Assembly (NCBI GenBank): GCA_910589155.1
Contig: CAJURY010000015.1
Location: 1 to 32,735, forward strand
Source: an uncultured Oscillospiraceae bacterium
GTDB taxonomy: Bacteria > Bacillota > Clostridia > Oscillospirales > Oscillospiraceae
Reading direction: 5' to 3'
Length of the DNA: 32,735 bases
Below the pieces are notes generated by a model that saw nothing but the letters and a program-made list of their open reading frames with translations, had not been told where the DNA came from and searched no databases. A program made the translations under genes and the position numbers. Below, piece by piece: positions 1-8,069 of the stretch. Numbering within the stretch: the first letter of the stretch is position 1; every line of letters begins with the position of its first letter.

Positions 1-52
1 GTTGTCAGCAGCCCGTTTCACGGTCTGCGTGTAGTTCCTTGTAAAATGACCT

Positions 53-496
53 AAGTGGGAATGCAAATATCATATCGTATTCGCCCCGAAATATCGTCGA
101 CAGATTATCTACGGAAAAATAAAAGCGGATATAGGACAAATGCTTAGGAAGTTATGCGAGTACAAGGGAGTGGAGATAATCGAAGCAGAGGCATGCAAGG
201 ATCATATCCATATGCAGATATCAATTCCCCCAAAGTACAGCGTAGTACAGATTATGGGTTACCTTAAGGGAAAGAGCAGCCTAATGATATTCGAGAAGTA
301 TGCCAACCTCAAGTACAAGTATGGCAACCGGCATTTCTGGTGCCGGGGGTATTATGTGAGTACAGAAGGAGCCAATAAGAAGGCAATACAGGAGTACATC
401 CGCAATCAGCTCCAGGAAGATTATTCCGACGATCAAATGAGTATAAAAGAGTATGTCGACCCGTTCACGGGTCAGCCAGTAAAAGAGGGCAAATAA
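53..496 (+). pseudogene. tnpA: IS200-like transposase TnpA, 5' end damaged
   Basis: The protein resembles IS200/IS605 TnpA, the Y1 HUH single-strand transposase. The HUH metal-binding motif reads DHIHM, and a candidate catalytic tyrosine lies in AIQEYIRNQ near the C-terminus, followed by the usual KEYVDPF tail. Homology begins before the only ATG (140): codons from 53 encode KWECKYHIVFAPKYRR, the conserved N-terminal strand of the family. That frame is closed by TGA at 47-49, and nothing resembling the normal start (about 8 residues before KW) is readable in frame. The ATG-initiated ORF (140-496, 118 residues) would lack the first beta strand of a family usually about 150 residues long. I therefore call it a pseudogene. 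The residues before the HUH motif (EACKDH) also depart from the usual MPDH. Confidence 0.75.
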
Positions 497-600
497 ACAA
501 AAGCCCCTTTAGGGGCAGCCCGTGAAAACTGCGCGGTTAGCAGACTTTTCGGCGAGCCTATAGGCTCAGCCCAGGGCATGCCCCAAGGGGGCTAGTGCAT

Positions 601-621
601 ACCACCGGCTCCGCCGGTGGT
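601..621 (+). repeat. Right-end hairpin of the IS200/IS605 remnant
   Basis: ACCACCGGC (601-609), loop TCC, GCCGGTGGT (613-621) form a perfect 9-bp stem. It lies about 105 bp after the transposase stop, where the TnpA-recognised right-end hairpin of such elements is expected. TTATGATT follows directly and is a plausible cleavage region. Confidence 0.65.
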
Positions 622-670
622 TATGATTCGAGCCAATTTGCTGTGATGCGCAATAGGAAAATGCTGAAAA

Positions 671-698
671 CGCCGCAAGCGATATGGCGCTTACGGCG
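671..698. repeat. Inverted repeat of unknown role
   Basis: CGCCG-C-AAGCG (671-681) pairs with CGCTT-A-CGGCG (688-698), leaving one internal C/A mismatch. No T-run follows on either strand, so it is not an obvious terminator. It lies between the IS remnant and the gene scrap at 758-853. Confidence 0.35.
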
Positions 699-757
699 AC
701 CGGAGAACGTATACGAATAAGAAATGTTTGCAATTTAAATGTGCCGAATCTCTACCA

Positions 758-853
758 TTATTTCATTTCTTTGACATACAATTGGCCTTTTCCATTCCCG
801 TAGTTAACAACATCCTTCAGATAACGATGTCCATACTTTTTGCCACCAGAGCT
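758..853 (-). pseudogene. Possible gene scrap (31 codons, no start)
   Basis: On the minus strand the frame ending at TAA 758-760 reads a protein-like stretch that includes GGKKYGHRYLKDVVNYGNGK and ends in KEMK. It is preceded in frame by a stop (TAA, 854-856) and contains no usable start codon. The composition looks like a real C-terminus rather than random sequence, but I do not recognise the family. It may be the tail of a gene destroyed around the IS insertion. The remainder of 622-940 shows nothing else I can support. Confidence 0.25.
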
Positions 854-929
854 TTAAGTATTTTCAATTAAATCACATCAAGTTATCGATTTCGGCGTAT
901 TTACATCAAATGAAACTTATGGTCTCATC

Positions 930-998
930 AAAAAACTTTAAAATTCCCACCCCTGCTCCATTTCTGGGAATCCAGAGATGGAGCAGGGGTGGGAATTT
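930..998 (-). terminator. Very long hairpin terminator of the tRNA-Pro gene
   Basis: The 21 nt at 941-961 are perfectly complementary to 978-998. The stem continues inward through a T-G pair (962/977) and five more pairs (963-967/972-976) to a GAAT loop, giving about 27 bp. On the minus strand it begins 6 nt after the tRNA CCA end and is followed by TTTT and then TTTTTT (plus positions 930-943), as expected of an intrinsic terminator. Confidence 0.75.
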
Positions 999-1004
999 CT
1001 AAAC

Positions 1005-1081
1005 TGGTCGGAGTGGCGGGATTCGAACCCGCGGCCTCATGGACCCGAACCATGCGCGATACCAAACTTCGCCACACCCCG
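1005..1081 (-). tRNA. tRNA-Pro (anticodon CGG)
   Basis: Read on the minus strand, 1081 to 1005 folds as a 77-nt tRNA with an encoded CCA (plus TGG at 1005-1007). The acceptor stem CGGGGTG pairs with CACTCCG with one G-T wobble. The D stem is GCGA/TCGC. The anticodon stem CATGG/CCATG encloses the loop TTCGGGT, giving anticodon CGG. The T arm reads GCGGG-TTCGAAT-CCCGC. The gene stands alone, with a strong hairpin terminator directly downstream. Confidence 0.95.
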
Positions 1082-1234
1082 TTCTTAACTTGTTTATTAT
1101 AATGAAAGATTTGGATTCTGTCAAGAGTTATCTAAAGTAATTCTGGATAATTTTAACATGGGATATGGCAATACCATGCGGCAAACTTTCTAAATAGCGT
1201 GGTGGAGGGTTTGCGATTGGCGAATGTGCCGGAA

Positions 1235-1273
1235 TTTCCCGGAACTGCTGCGGCTGGCAGCAGTTCCGGGAAA
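1235..1273 (-). terminator. Hairpin terminator downstream of the AraC-family gene
   Basis: TTTCCCGGAACTGCTGC (1235-1251) and GCAGCAGTTCCGGGAAA (1257-1273) form a perfect 17-bp stem with a 5-nt loop. It lies 34 nt after the regulator's stop codon. The stem is very strong, but no good T-run follows on the minus strand, so efficiency is uncertain. Confidence 0.6.
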
Positions 1274-1307
1274 ATTTATCAGATTACGCCCAAACCCAGA
1301 CGGAAAA

Positions 1308-2201
1308 TTAAATTTTTGCTTTCTCCGCCTGAATTTTGCTCATATACTCCGAGGGGCGGTAGCCGATGACCTTTTTAAACAGACGGGAAAAATAATTATA
1401 GTCGCTGAAACCCACGCTGAGGGCGGCTTTGGTGATGGTTACGCCAGATTCCATCATGTAAATTGCCTGATAGCACCGAAGTAAGTTGACATAATTCATG
1501 ATTGTTGTACCGGTATGCTGGCGGAACAAACGGCAGATGTAGCTTTTGGTGAGACCAACTTCCGCGGCCAGTTCATCCAGCGTAAAAGGGGTTGCATAGT
1601 GACTGGTGACATAGTGCATGACGATTCTGGTGTAGCGAAGAGTATTGTCGTTTTGACCGATGTATTTGTCGAAATCCTTTACATCGCAATAGCTGTCGAA
1701 CAGCAGTCCAAGCAGTTCCAGCAGCAGTCCTTTTATCCGAAGCTCCCATCCCAGACGTCTTTGGTGAAAAATGTCGATAAGCTGTCGGCAAATTTGACCC
1801 GCCTGGGCGTCGTTTTTGATGAAACTTTGGAAGGAATGGGCGTGCACCTCCAAAATATCCCGGTATTGGGAAAGCGCTAAATCCTGATTTTCCACCAAAA
1901 GCCAGGCTGGCTCAACCTGAAACACATAGTAGTGCGTGTTGTCAGCAAAATCCACAGCATGGTGGGGAATGCACCAGCCGGCGAAGAGCAGGTCGCCAGG
2001 ATACAACGTTTCAGTGTGTCCATTGCAATTAAAGCGAATGCTGCCGGACAAAATGAACTGAAATTCTAGAGCCTCGTGCCAGTGAAGCGACCAGTCGTCT
2101 TTTGCTATGTCGGATTTTTGATTGGTGTGTTCGTAAATTGTGACCGGCAATTCTTGGTTGGGCATGGAAACGTGCCAGTAGCTTGCGTTTTTTTCCTGCA
2201 T
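1308..2201 (-). CDS. AraC-family transcriptional regulator with cupin-type sensor domain
   Basis: A 297-residue regulator. The N-terminal half has the AraC cupin pattern (HWHEALEFQFILSG, then YPGDLLFAGWCIPHH), which usually binds a small ligand such as a sugar. The last ~100 residues hold the paired AraC helix-turn-helices: FTLDELAAEVGLTKSYICRL, then ITKAALSVGFSDYNYFSRLF ending in GYRPSEY. I place the start at 2201 because GGGAGGA (2209-2215) lies at ideal distance; the longer frame from 2258 has no ribosome binding site. The gene is divergent from the large GH85 gene with a 370-bp shared upstream region, so it is probably that gene's regulator, sensing a glycan-derived sugar (inference). A TTGTGC-N8-GCACAA inverted repeat overlaps its own promoter, suggesting autoregulation. 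Confidence 0.9.
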   Translation of the reverse strand: MQEKNASYWHVSMPNQELPVTIYEHTNQKSDIAKDDWSLHWHEALEFQFILSGSIRFNCNGHTETLYPGDLLFAGWCIPHHAVDFADNTHYYVFQVEPAWLLVENQDLALSQYRDILEVHAHSFQSFIKNDAQAGQICRQLIDIFHQRRLGWELRIKGLLLELLGLLFDSYCDVKDFDKYIGQNDNTLRYTRIVMHYVTSHYATPFTLDELAAEVGLTKSYICRLFRQHTGTTIMNYVNLLRCYQAIYMMESGVTITKAALSVGFSDYNYFSRLFKKVIGYRPSEYMSKIQAEKAKI

Positions 2202-2312
2202 AGGTTTGTCCTCCCTGTATGTTTGCAGTACATAATTGCAAAAACGGTTTTGAAACAATCTATCTTATCTGGTAGTATGAAATGGATACTATTTTTGTCC
2301 TTTTTTAGGAAG

Positions 2313-2341
2313 TGTATAATTTTGTGCTAGTTCCTGCACAA
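2313..2341 (-). promoter_or_regulatory. Promoter of the AraC-family gene with overlapping inverted repeat
   Basis: On the minus strand TTGTGC (plus 2336-2341) and TATACA (plus 2313-2318) are separated by exactly 17 bp. The -35 box is also the right arm of a perfect inverted repeat TTGTGC-N8-GCACAA at 2322-2341, and a further TGTGCT occurs at 2345-2350. This is a plausible operator. The predicted leader is about 105 nt. Confidence 0.5.
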
Positions 2342-2369
2342 GACTGTGCTATTCAATTCTGTAAGGGTA

Positions 2370-2378
2370 TGTTATAAT
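2370..2378 (+). promoter_or_regulatory. Candidate extended -10 promoter for the GH85 gene
   Basis: TGTTATAAT (TGn plus a perfect TATAAT) at 2370-2378 is the best plus-strand -10 in the 370-bp divergent region. The -35 region (about 2350-2355, TATTCA) is poor, which fits an activator-dependent promoter. It implies a leader of roughly 185 nt. Apart from this and the AraC promoter, the rest of 2202-2571 is AT-rich with no other clear signal. Confidence 0.4.
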
Positions 2379-2571
2379 TCTAACAGATTCACTGGATGTT
2401 GTGAAGAGCAAATTTGTAAAAATAACCAAATATCATGTAAATTTTTTTACATAGGCAGGATGTTGCCGCTTTTTACAGCGCCAGATATTGTATTATGAAA
2501 GGCGGGGAGAGTTGGAGCAGTACACTATATAAGAAAAGAACTATTTTTTCAAAACGTCTATGGAGGTAATT

Positions 2572-5500
2572 ATGAAACAGTATTGGAAAAAAATATTGTC
2601 CTGGACGCTGGCAGGCGCGATGAGCCTGACTATGCTGCCGGGAGTAGGCGCCCATGCTGAGGAAGCAGGTCAGCCGGAAGAAGCTGGCGTTGCCAGTACA
2701 ACTTTCGAGCCTTGGAAGCACGGCTACCGCTTTGTGGATATTCTGAATTTCGACCCTGCTTCCGACCCTTACGCGGAAGAAATGGTTGCGAAGATCCCCC
2801 TGCAAAAGCGCAACGATACGTTCGCCGCAACGCAGGCGAACCCCGATTTGAGCGACGATTCCAAGCTTTATGTCATTTCTTCCGGCAACTATCGTTCCAC
2901 CGACGTGGCGGAAGCCCCTTGGAACGCGAATATGTCCTATGAAGAATTTTCCTACAATCTTTTCAAGTTCTGGCAGTATACCGATATGATCGGCGCGGGC
3001 GGCCGTCCCACCCAGAACATCGCTATCGGCTCTGCGGACAAGGAATACGGCATCATTGCCGTCCCCATGGCTGCCGCGACCAATGCAGCCCATAAAAACG
3101 GCGTTATTTCCATCGCGGAGTACTTCATCCCCAGAACTCCGCAGTACACCGAGGAGTGGCTGTACAAGGATGAAGACGGCAACTTCCCTTACGCCCAGAA
3201 GCTGGTAGAACTGGCTGAGTTCTACGGCTTTGACGGCTACTTCATCAACCAGGAAGAGAGCATCCCTTCTGATTATGTGCCTTTGTTCCGGGAAATGCTG
3301 AAGTGGATGCGCGATCAGGGACTTTACATCCAGTGGTATGATTCCATTACGGAAAGCGGCGGCGTTTCTTATCAGAACGCTTTTAACAGCCGTAACTCCG
3401 GCTGGATCTGGAACGAGACCGACGGCCGCGTGACGGATTCCATCTTCCTGAACTACTGGTACGGTTCTACCGCTCTGAGAGACTCCAAGGCGCTGGCGGA
3501 GCAGCTTGGTCTTGACCCCTATGAAGTGGTATTCATGGGTGTGGAAGGCGGCCAGTGGCAGTTTGGTACCGACATTGAAACCCGCTACAACGCTGTGGAT
3601 GAAAATGGCAAGCCCTACACCTCCTTCGCCATCTGGGGTTCCGACTGGTATCACGAGCAGTTCCACAAGCCCAACGGCCGTTACTCCGTGGGCTATCAGT
3701 GGGAAGCCGAAGAACGCGAGCGTATTTACTATACCTCCGCTACGGAAAACGCCGGCGAATATTCCACCGGTACTGTGCAGCGCGACGACATCGGCTACAG
3801 CGGCACAATCAATTTCCAGGGCTTCTCCAAGTATATCTCCGAAAAGTCCGTCATTAACGGCACAACCTTTGCTTCCAACTTCAACAACGGTCATGGTATG
3901 CAGTACTTCCTGAACGGCAAGGTTTCCCGCGATATGGAGTGGACCAACCTGAACCTGCAGGACATTCTGCCCACCTGGCAGTGGTGGGTGGAAAGCACCG
4001 ACGAAAACCGTCTGGAGCTTGACTGGGACTACGGTTCCAAGTTCTACCGCCTGAATGAAGCGGGCGAGACCTATGCTTTCCCCTACACCCAGATTGGCGC
4101 TTTTAACGGCGGTTCCTCTCTGGTGATGTACGGCGATGTGCAGGGTAGCCAGACTGTAAACCTGTACAAGACCGAGCTGGACGTTACCGCTACCAGCAAG
4201 CTGGCGCTGACCTACAACAAGCCCAGCGCGGATGACGGTTCCAAACTGCAAGTTGCCGTGATTTTGAAGAATGGCGAAACTGATGTGGAAACCGTCTATC
4301 TGCCCATTGAAAACGCCGGCAAGAAGACCGACGGTTGGGCTACCGCTGAGCTGGATCTCTCCGCTTACGCTGGCCGCACCATCGCCGCCATTGCTTTGGA
4401 GCTGTCCGCTGAAGAAAAGGTGGAAGGCTATCAGCTGAACCTTGGCCGTCTGGCGATCACCGACGGCACGGATATGACCCCCGCCGCGCCAGAAGGCCTG
4501 ACCCTTCTCAACCGTTTCGACAGCACCGGCGAAATCCAGATCGGTTGGACCCTGGGCGACTACGAGACGGTGAAGAACTACCATGTATACGCCGGCTATG
4601 CCGACGGTACTGAGCGTTTTGTTGGCGGCGCTTTTGCTTCCAACTACTACATCAAGACCCTGGAAGACGCGGAAAACGTGACCTGCCTGAAGGTGCGCGC
4701 CGTTGCCGCTGATGGCTCTGAGAGCGAAGCTGCTGTGCTGAACCTGGAAAAGACCAACCGCGTTTCCAATATCCGCACTGTCAGCCAGGACAACAAGCTG
4801 AACGTAACCTGGGAAGAACCCGAAGCTAATTTTGAAAAGGTAGAAGTTTCTCTGAACTACTGGTACAGCGAAACCACCAACGAAGCACAGACCGTGACCG
4901 CTGCCAAGGGCGAGGGCAAGACTTCTCTTGACATCGCGCTGGAGGACGGCGCACAGTACATCCTGACCGTTGCCACTGTCAACGCGGACGGCTCCAAGAA
5001 CGAAGCTGTTTCCTACTTTGGCGATTTGGCGGACAAGTACTGCCAGCCCTATGACGGCGAAGCCCGTGTGAATCCCAGCGGCCAGATTAACCTGACGGCG
5101 CCTGCCGCAGACGACTGGGCAAAGCTGTACATGGAAGTAAACGGCAACACCACAACCTATGTCCGTCTGGGCGGCAGCGCCATGCGGAACATTTCTGTGC
5201 CTCAGACTGGTCTTGCCACCATGGTCATTACCCTGGAGGACATGGACGGCAACACCTCCCGCGCAACCACGCTGCTCTTTGTAGATGGCAAGCCCGCTTC
5301 TGCGGATATGACTTATGACGAAACCATGATTCCTGACGCAGTGCTGCGCGCCGCGTTGCAGGAGAAGGTTGGCAAGACCCTGGCGGATCTCATCGGCTTT
5401 GAAGGCGCGCTGGATCTTTCCGGTCTGAAGATTGCCGACCTCACTGGTCTGAACCTGCTCACCGGTATCACGGAACTGAACCTGGGCGGCACCGACCTTA

Positions 5501-7962
5501 CCGTGCTGGACGGCAGCATTCTGCCCAGCGGCCTCACCAAGCTGGATCTTACCGGCAGCAAGAGCCTGACCAAGATCAATCTGGATAACCGCAGCCTGGA
5601 ACTGGTTCTTAGCGGATGCACAGCCCTGACGAACCTTTCTCTGGTGAACTATAGCGGTTCCAGCCTGGATCTCAGCGATTGCGTGAATATCACCGATCTG
5701 GACGTCACCGGCACGACCCTTACCACATTGAACATTGAAAAGCTCACGAAGCTGCACAACTTCCGCATGATGAATAGCCAGATCAGCGAGCTGGTTGCCG
5801 CGGATGTTGCAGATTACACCAGCATTTTCTATTGGAACTGGCAAAATGCTAAGCTGGATCTTTCTGAAACCACGGCGGAAGGTAAGCTTATGGCTGGTAT
5901 CAAGAATTTCTTTGCAACCAGCGAGCCGGAAGACGAGATTGACGCCAATGTAAGCGCCTTGTATAATGCCGACAATTGGAATGCGCAAAGCGGCGCAACC
6001 AAGGTTATTGATATGGGTTCTGCTGCGCTGCTCAGCAGCTTGACCTACACCAATACCTATACGTCCTGGTATGGCAACCAGTACAGTCTGCTCGGCGCTG
6101 AAGTTGCAATTTCCAACGATGGCGAAAACTATGAAACAATTGTAACCTTTACAGATGAAGGTAACGAATCCAATGTAACCATTTCTCTGCCTGAAGGCAC
6201 CAGCGCTCGCTATATCCGCCTTACCAACACTGGCGACAACCGTATTTACACTGGCGGTTGGACTGTAAATGGTTATGCTATGGCTCCCAAGGGCTTTACC
6301 TATGACGGCCAGCAGCCCGCTATCGTCCGCGACGACGTTAAGACGCTGCGTGTTGCCGATAATGGCGCGGAATACCAGATGCTGGATCTGCTTGCCGCAA
6401 GCTATGCTTCCGCGAAGCTCGTCAAGAGCGGTACTTTGGCTTCCACTCTGGCAGAGGCCGACTGGATTGATACCGCTTATCTGAGCGCACAGTACATCGC
6501 GCCCAAGGGCGTTCGCGTGAACATCACCGACCCCAACGGCAACGCTTACGTAATTCCTGTAGAAGGCCCCACCCTGGGCGAGATTGACCGTGAAAATAAG
6601 GTCACTGTCCAGAAGGCAATTTCCTATGGCTCCACCAGCGCTGGCGAAGGTGCGGAAATGCTCTTTGACGGCGATCCCACTTCCAAGTGGTGCACCACCG
6701 AAAGTAACAAGTGGCTGGGCTTTGAACTGACGGAGCCTGCCGTTATCGGCGCATGGTACACCCTCCACGCCGGTTCCGAATCCTCCGCTATGATCAGCGG
6801 CGCTTTCCGTCTCCAGGTTCTGAATACGGAAGTGATGTCCGAGGAAGAATATCTGGCTCTCTCCGACAGCGAAAAGCGCGATATCATCCGCGCCGACGCC
6901 AACTGGAAGGATCTGGACGTTGTTACCGGCAACTCCGACAACGAAGTGACCCGCGAAGTTGAACTGGACAGCTTGGCAACCGCGCAGGTTTACCGCTTTG
7001 TAGTGGATCAGTCCGGCCAGCCCGGTGGCCAGACCTGGGGCGCGCTGCGTGTTTATGAGATGTCCCTGTACGCCTACACCGGCCAGCTTGGCGAAAGCAC
7101 CAACGGTCGTCTGAAGGCAGACGACACCGGTCTGTATCAGGTAGAGTTTGTGAAGACTGGCAGCGCCATTGCGAACACCACCGTTCAGGTTGACCATGCC
7201 ATGAACTGGCTGATTACCAAGATGCCCACCTGCACCGAAGAAGGCGTCATGGAAGGCTTCTGCTTCAACTGCGGTCATACCGAGCACGTGAGACTGGCGG
7301 CTCTGGGTCACGATCACAACTATGATGTGAAGATTGTTCCCGCTACCGAGACGACCCCCGGTTCCATTACCCGTACCTGTTCTCGCTGCGACGAAGTTAC
7401 TGTACATGAACTGAAGTACGTTGCATTCACCGATATTAGCGGTCACTGGGCGGAAAGCAATATCACTACCGCTGCTGGTCTGGGTCTGTTCTACGGCGCC
7501 ACCGACACCACCTTCAGCCCCGAAGCGACCCTCACCCGCGGTCAGTTGGTTGCTGTGCTGTACCGTATGGCTGGCGCTCCCGCTGTGGATGTGGAGTTGA
7601 CCTTCGAGGACGTAAAGGCTGACGCCTACTATGCCGACGCAATCGCATGGGCTTTTGAAAACAAGATTGCTTACGGCATGAATGACACCACCTTTGCCCC
7701 CGACGCGCCTGTGACCCGCGAGCAGCTCGCTGCCTTTGTAGCCCGCTACGCCATGTTCACCGGCGTGTATGAAGAAACCAACGCAAATCTGGGCGCATTT
7801 ACCGACGCTGGCGACGTAACTGCTTACGCAGCGCCCTATATGAATTGGGCAGTTGCCAACGGCATTGTCAGCGGCTACACCAACGGCAAGCTGATGCCCG
7901 CCGCCAACGCAACCCGCGCGCAGGCTGCGACGATGATCCTGCGTTACTTCCTCGCTTTTTAA
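2572..7962 (+). CDS. Secreted SLH-anchored GH85 endo-beta-N-acetylglucosaminidase
   Basis: A 1,796-residue exo-enzyme. The start at 2572 follows GGAGG (2562-2566); the ATG-like extension upstream overlaps that site. A signal peptide (KK, hydrophobic core, cleavage after AHA, about residue 29) precedes the GH85 catalytic domain (about 45-350). This contains DGYFINQE, in which N226 and E228 match the Asn/Glu pair used for substrate-assisted cleavage of the chitobiose core of N-glycans. After it come beta-sandwich/FN3-like regions, a short leucine-rich repeat block (about 920-1110) and two discoidin-like carbohydrate-binding regions (about 1122-1240 and 1343-1500). A small TCT..C..CG module (about 1547-1617) and three SLH repeats (1620-end) that bind secondary wall polymer complete the protein. 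It probably releases N-glycans from host glycoproteins at the cell surface. Single-gene unit with its own terminator. Confidence 0.9.
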   Translation: MKQYWKKILSWTLAGAMSLTMLPGVGAHAEEAGQPEEAGVASTTFEPWKHGYRFVDILNFDPASDPYAEEMVAKIPLQKRNDTFAATQANPDLSDDSKLYVISSGNYRSTDVAEAPWNANMSYEEFSYNLFKFWQYTDMIGAGGRPTQNIAIGSADKEYGIIAVPMAAATNAAHKNGVISIAEYFIPRTPQYTEEWLYKDEDGNFPYAQKLVELAEFYGFDGYFINQEESIPSDYVPLFREMLKWMRDQGLYIQWYDSITESGGVSYQNAFNSRNSGWIWNETDGRVTDSIFLNYWYGSTALRDSKALAEQLGLDPYEVVFMGVEGGQWQFGTDIETRYNAVDENGKPYTSFAIWGSDWYHEQFHKPNGRYSVGYQWEAEERERIYYTSATENAGEYSTGTVQRDDIGYSGTINFQGFSKYISEKSVINGTTFASNFNNGHGMQYFLNGKVSRDMEWTNLNLQDILPTWQWWVESTDENRLELDWDYGSKFYRLNEAGETYAFPYTQIGAFNGGSSLVMYGDVQGSQTVNLYKTELDVTATSKLALTYNKPSADDGSKLQVAVILKNGETDVETVYLPIENAGKKTDGWATAELDLSAYAGRTIAAIALELSAEEKVEGYQLNLGRLAITDGTDMTPAAPEGLTLLNRFDSTGEIQIGWTLGDYETVKNYHVYAGYADGTERFVGGAFASNYYIKTLEDAENVTCLKVRAVAADGSESEAAVLNLEKTNRVSNIRTVSQDNKLNVTWEEPEANFEKVEVSLNYWYSETTNEAQTVTAAKGEGKTSLDIALEDGAQYILTVATVNADGSKNEAVSYFGDLADKYCQPYDGEARVNPSGQINLTAPAADDWAKLYMEVNGNTTTYVRLGGSAMRNISVPQTGLATMVITLEDMDGNTSRATTLLFVDGKPASADMTYDETMIPDAVLRAALQEKVGKTLADLIGFEGALDLSGLKIADLTGLNLLTGITELNLGGTDLTVLDGSILPSGLTKLDLTGSKSLTKINLDNRSLELVLSGCTALTNLSLVNYSGSSLDLSDCVNITDLDVTGTTLTTLNIEKLTKLHNFRMMNSQISELVAADVADYTSIFYWNWQNAKLDLSETTAEGKLMAGIKNFFATSEPEDEIDANVSALYNADNWNAQSGATKVIDMGSAALLSSLTYTNTYTSWYGNQYSLLGAEVAISNDGENYETIVTFTDEGNESNVTISLPEGTSARYIRLTNTGDNRIYTGGWTVNGYAMAPKGFTYDGQQPAIVRDDVKTLRVADNGAEYQMLDLLAASYASAKLVKSGTLASTLAEADWIDTAYLSAQYIAPKGVRVNITDPNGNAYVIPVEGPTLGEIDRENKVTVQKAISYGSTSAGEGAEMLFDGDPTSKWCTTESNKWLGFELTEPAVIGAWYTLHAGSESSAMISGAFRLQVLNTEVMSEEEYLALSDSEKRDIIRADANWKDLDVVTGNSDNEVTREVELDSLATAQVYRFVVDQSGQPGGQTWGALRVYEMSLYAYTGQLGESTNGRLKADDTGLYQVEFVKTGSAIANTTVQVDHAMNWLITKMPTCTEEGVMEGFCFNCGHTEHVRLAALGHDHNYDVKIVPATETTPGSITRTCSRCDEVTVHELKYVAFTDISGHWAESNITTAAGLGLFYGATDTTFSPEATLTRGQLVAVLYRMAGAPAVDVELTFEDVKADAYYADAIAWAFENKIAYGMNDTTFAPDAPVTREQLAAFVARYAMFTGVYEETNANLGAFTDAGDVTAYAAPYMNWAVANGIVSGYTNGKLMPAANATRAQAATMILRYFLAF

Positions 7963-7982
7963 GATTTATTTCTTTCCCACCA

Positions 7983-8030
7983 GAACGCCTCAAAGGTCTC
8001 GTACCTTTGGGGCGTTCGCCCTTGCTTTTT
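7983..8030 (+). terminator. Intrinsic terminator of the GH85 gene
   Basis: GAACGCCTCAAAGGT (7983-7997) pairs with ACCTTTGGGGCGTTC (8003-8017), a 15-bp stem with one G-T wobble and a CTCGT loop. A T-run at 8026-8030 follows. The tail overlaps the -35 box of the next operon's promoter. Confidence 0.85.
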
Positions 8031-8050
8031 AAAAGGGAATATGGTAAAAT
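8022..8050 (+). promoter_or_regulatory. Promoter of the Dlt-like operon
   Basis: TTGCTT (8022-8027) and TAAAAT (8045-8050) are spaced by exactly 17 bp. The -35 box lies in the tail of the preceding terminator, so termination and initiation elements share sequence. The predicted start near 8057 leaves only a short leader before the first gene. Confidence 0.6.
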
Positions 8051-8069
8051 AATCAAAAGTTTAGGTTAG

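Larger units (their letters stand above)
1..628 (+). mobile_element. Remnant of an IS200/IS605-family insertion sequence (left end outside the window or lost)
   Basis: The segment holds a degraded HUH (Y1) transposase and, downstream of it, a GC-rich untranslated tail with stacked hairpins: AGCCCCTTTAGGGGC at about 503, the palindrome GAGCCTATAGGCTC at 554-567, and a perfect 9-bp stem at 601-621. Subterminal hairpins of this kind mark the right end of IS200/IS605-family elements, where the single-strand transposase binds and cuts. No TnpB/accessory gene is present. The exact right boundary, probably just after the TTATGATT that follows the last hairpin, is inferred. Confidence 0.7.

Noticed and set aside
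622..1081. tRNA-Pro as an attachment site of an integrated element
   Set aside because: No integrase, excisionase or duplicated tRNA 3' end is visible in the window; the adjacent palindrome is better explained as a terminator.
2473..7446. A 1,657-codon open frame on the minus strand opposite the GH85 gene
   Set aside because: It is an antisense shadow of the biased codons (frequent GCN, GGC, ACC) of the plus-strand gene. The plus strand has signal peptide, catalytic and SLH motifs, a ribosome binding site and a terminator; the antisense frame has none.
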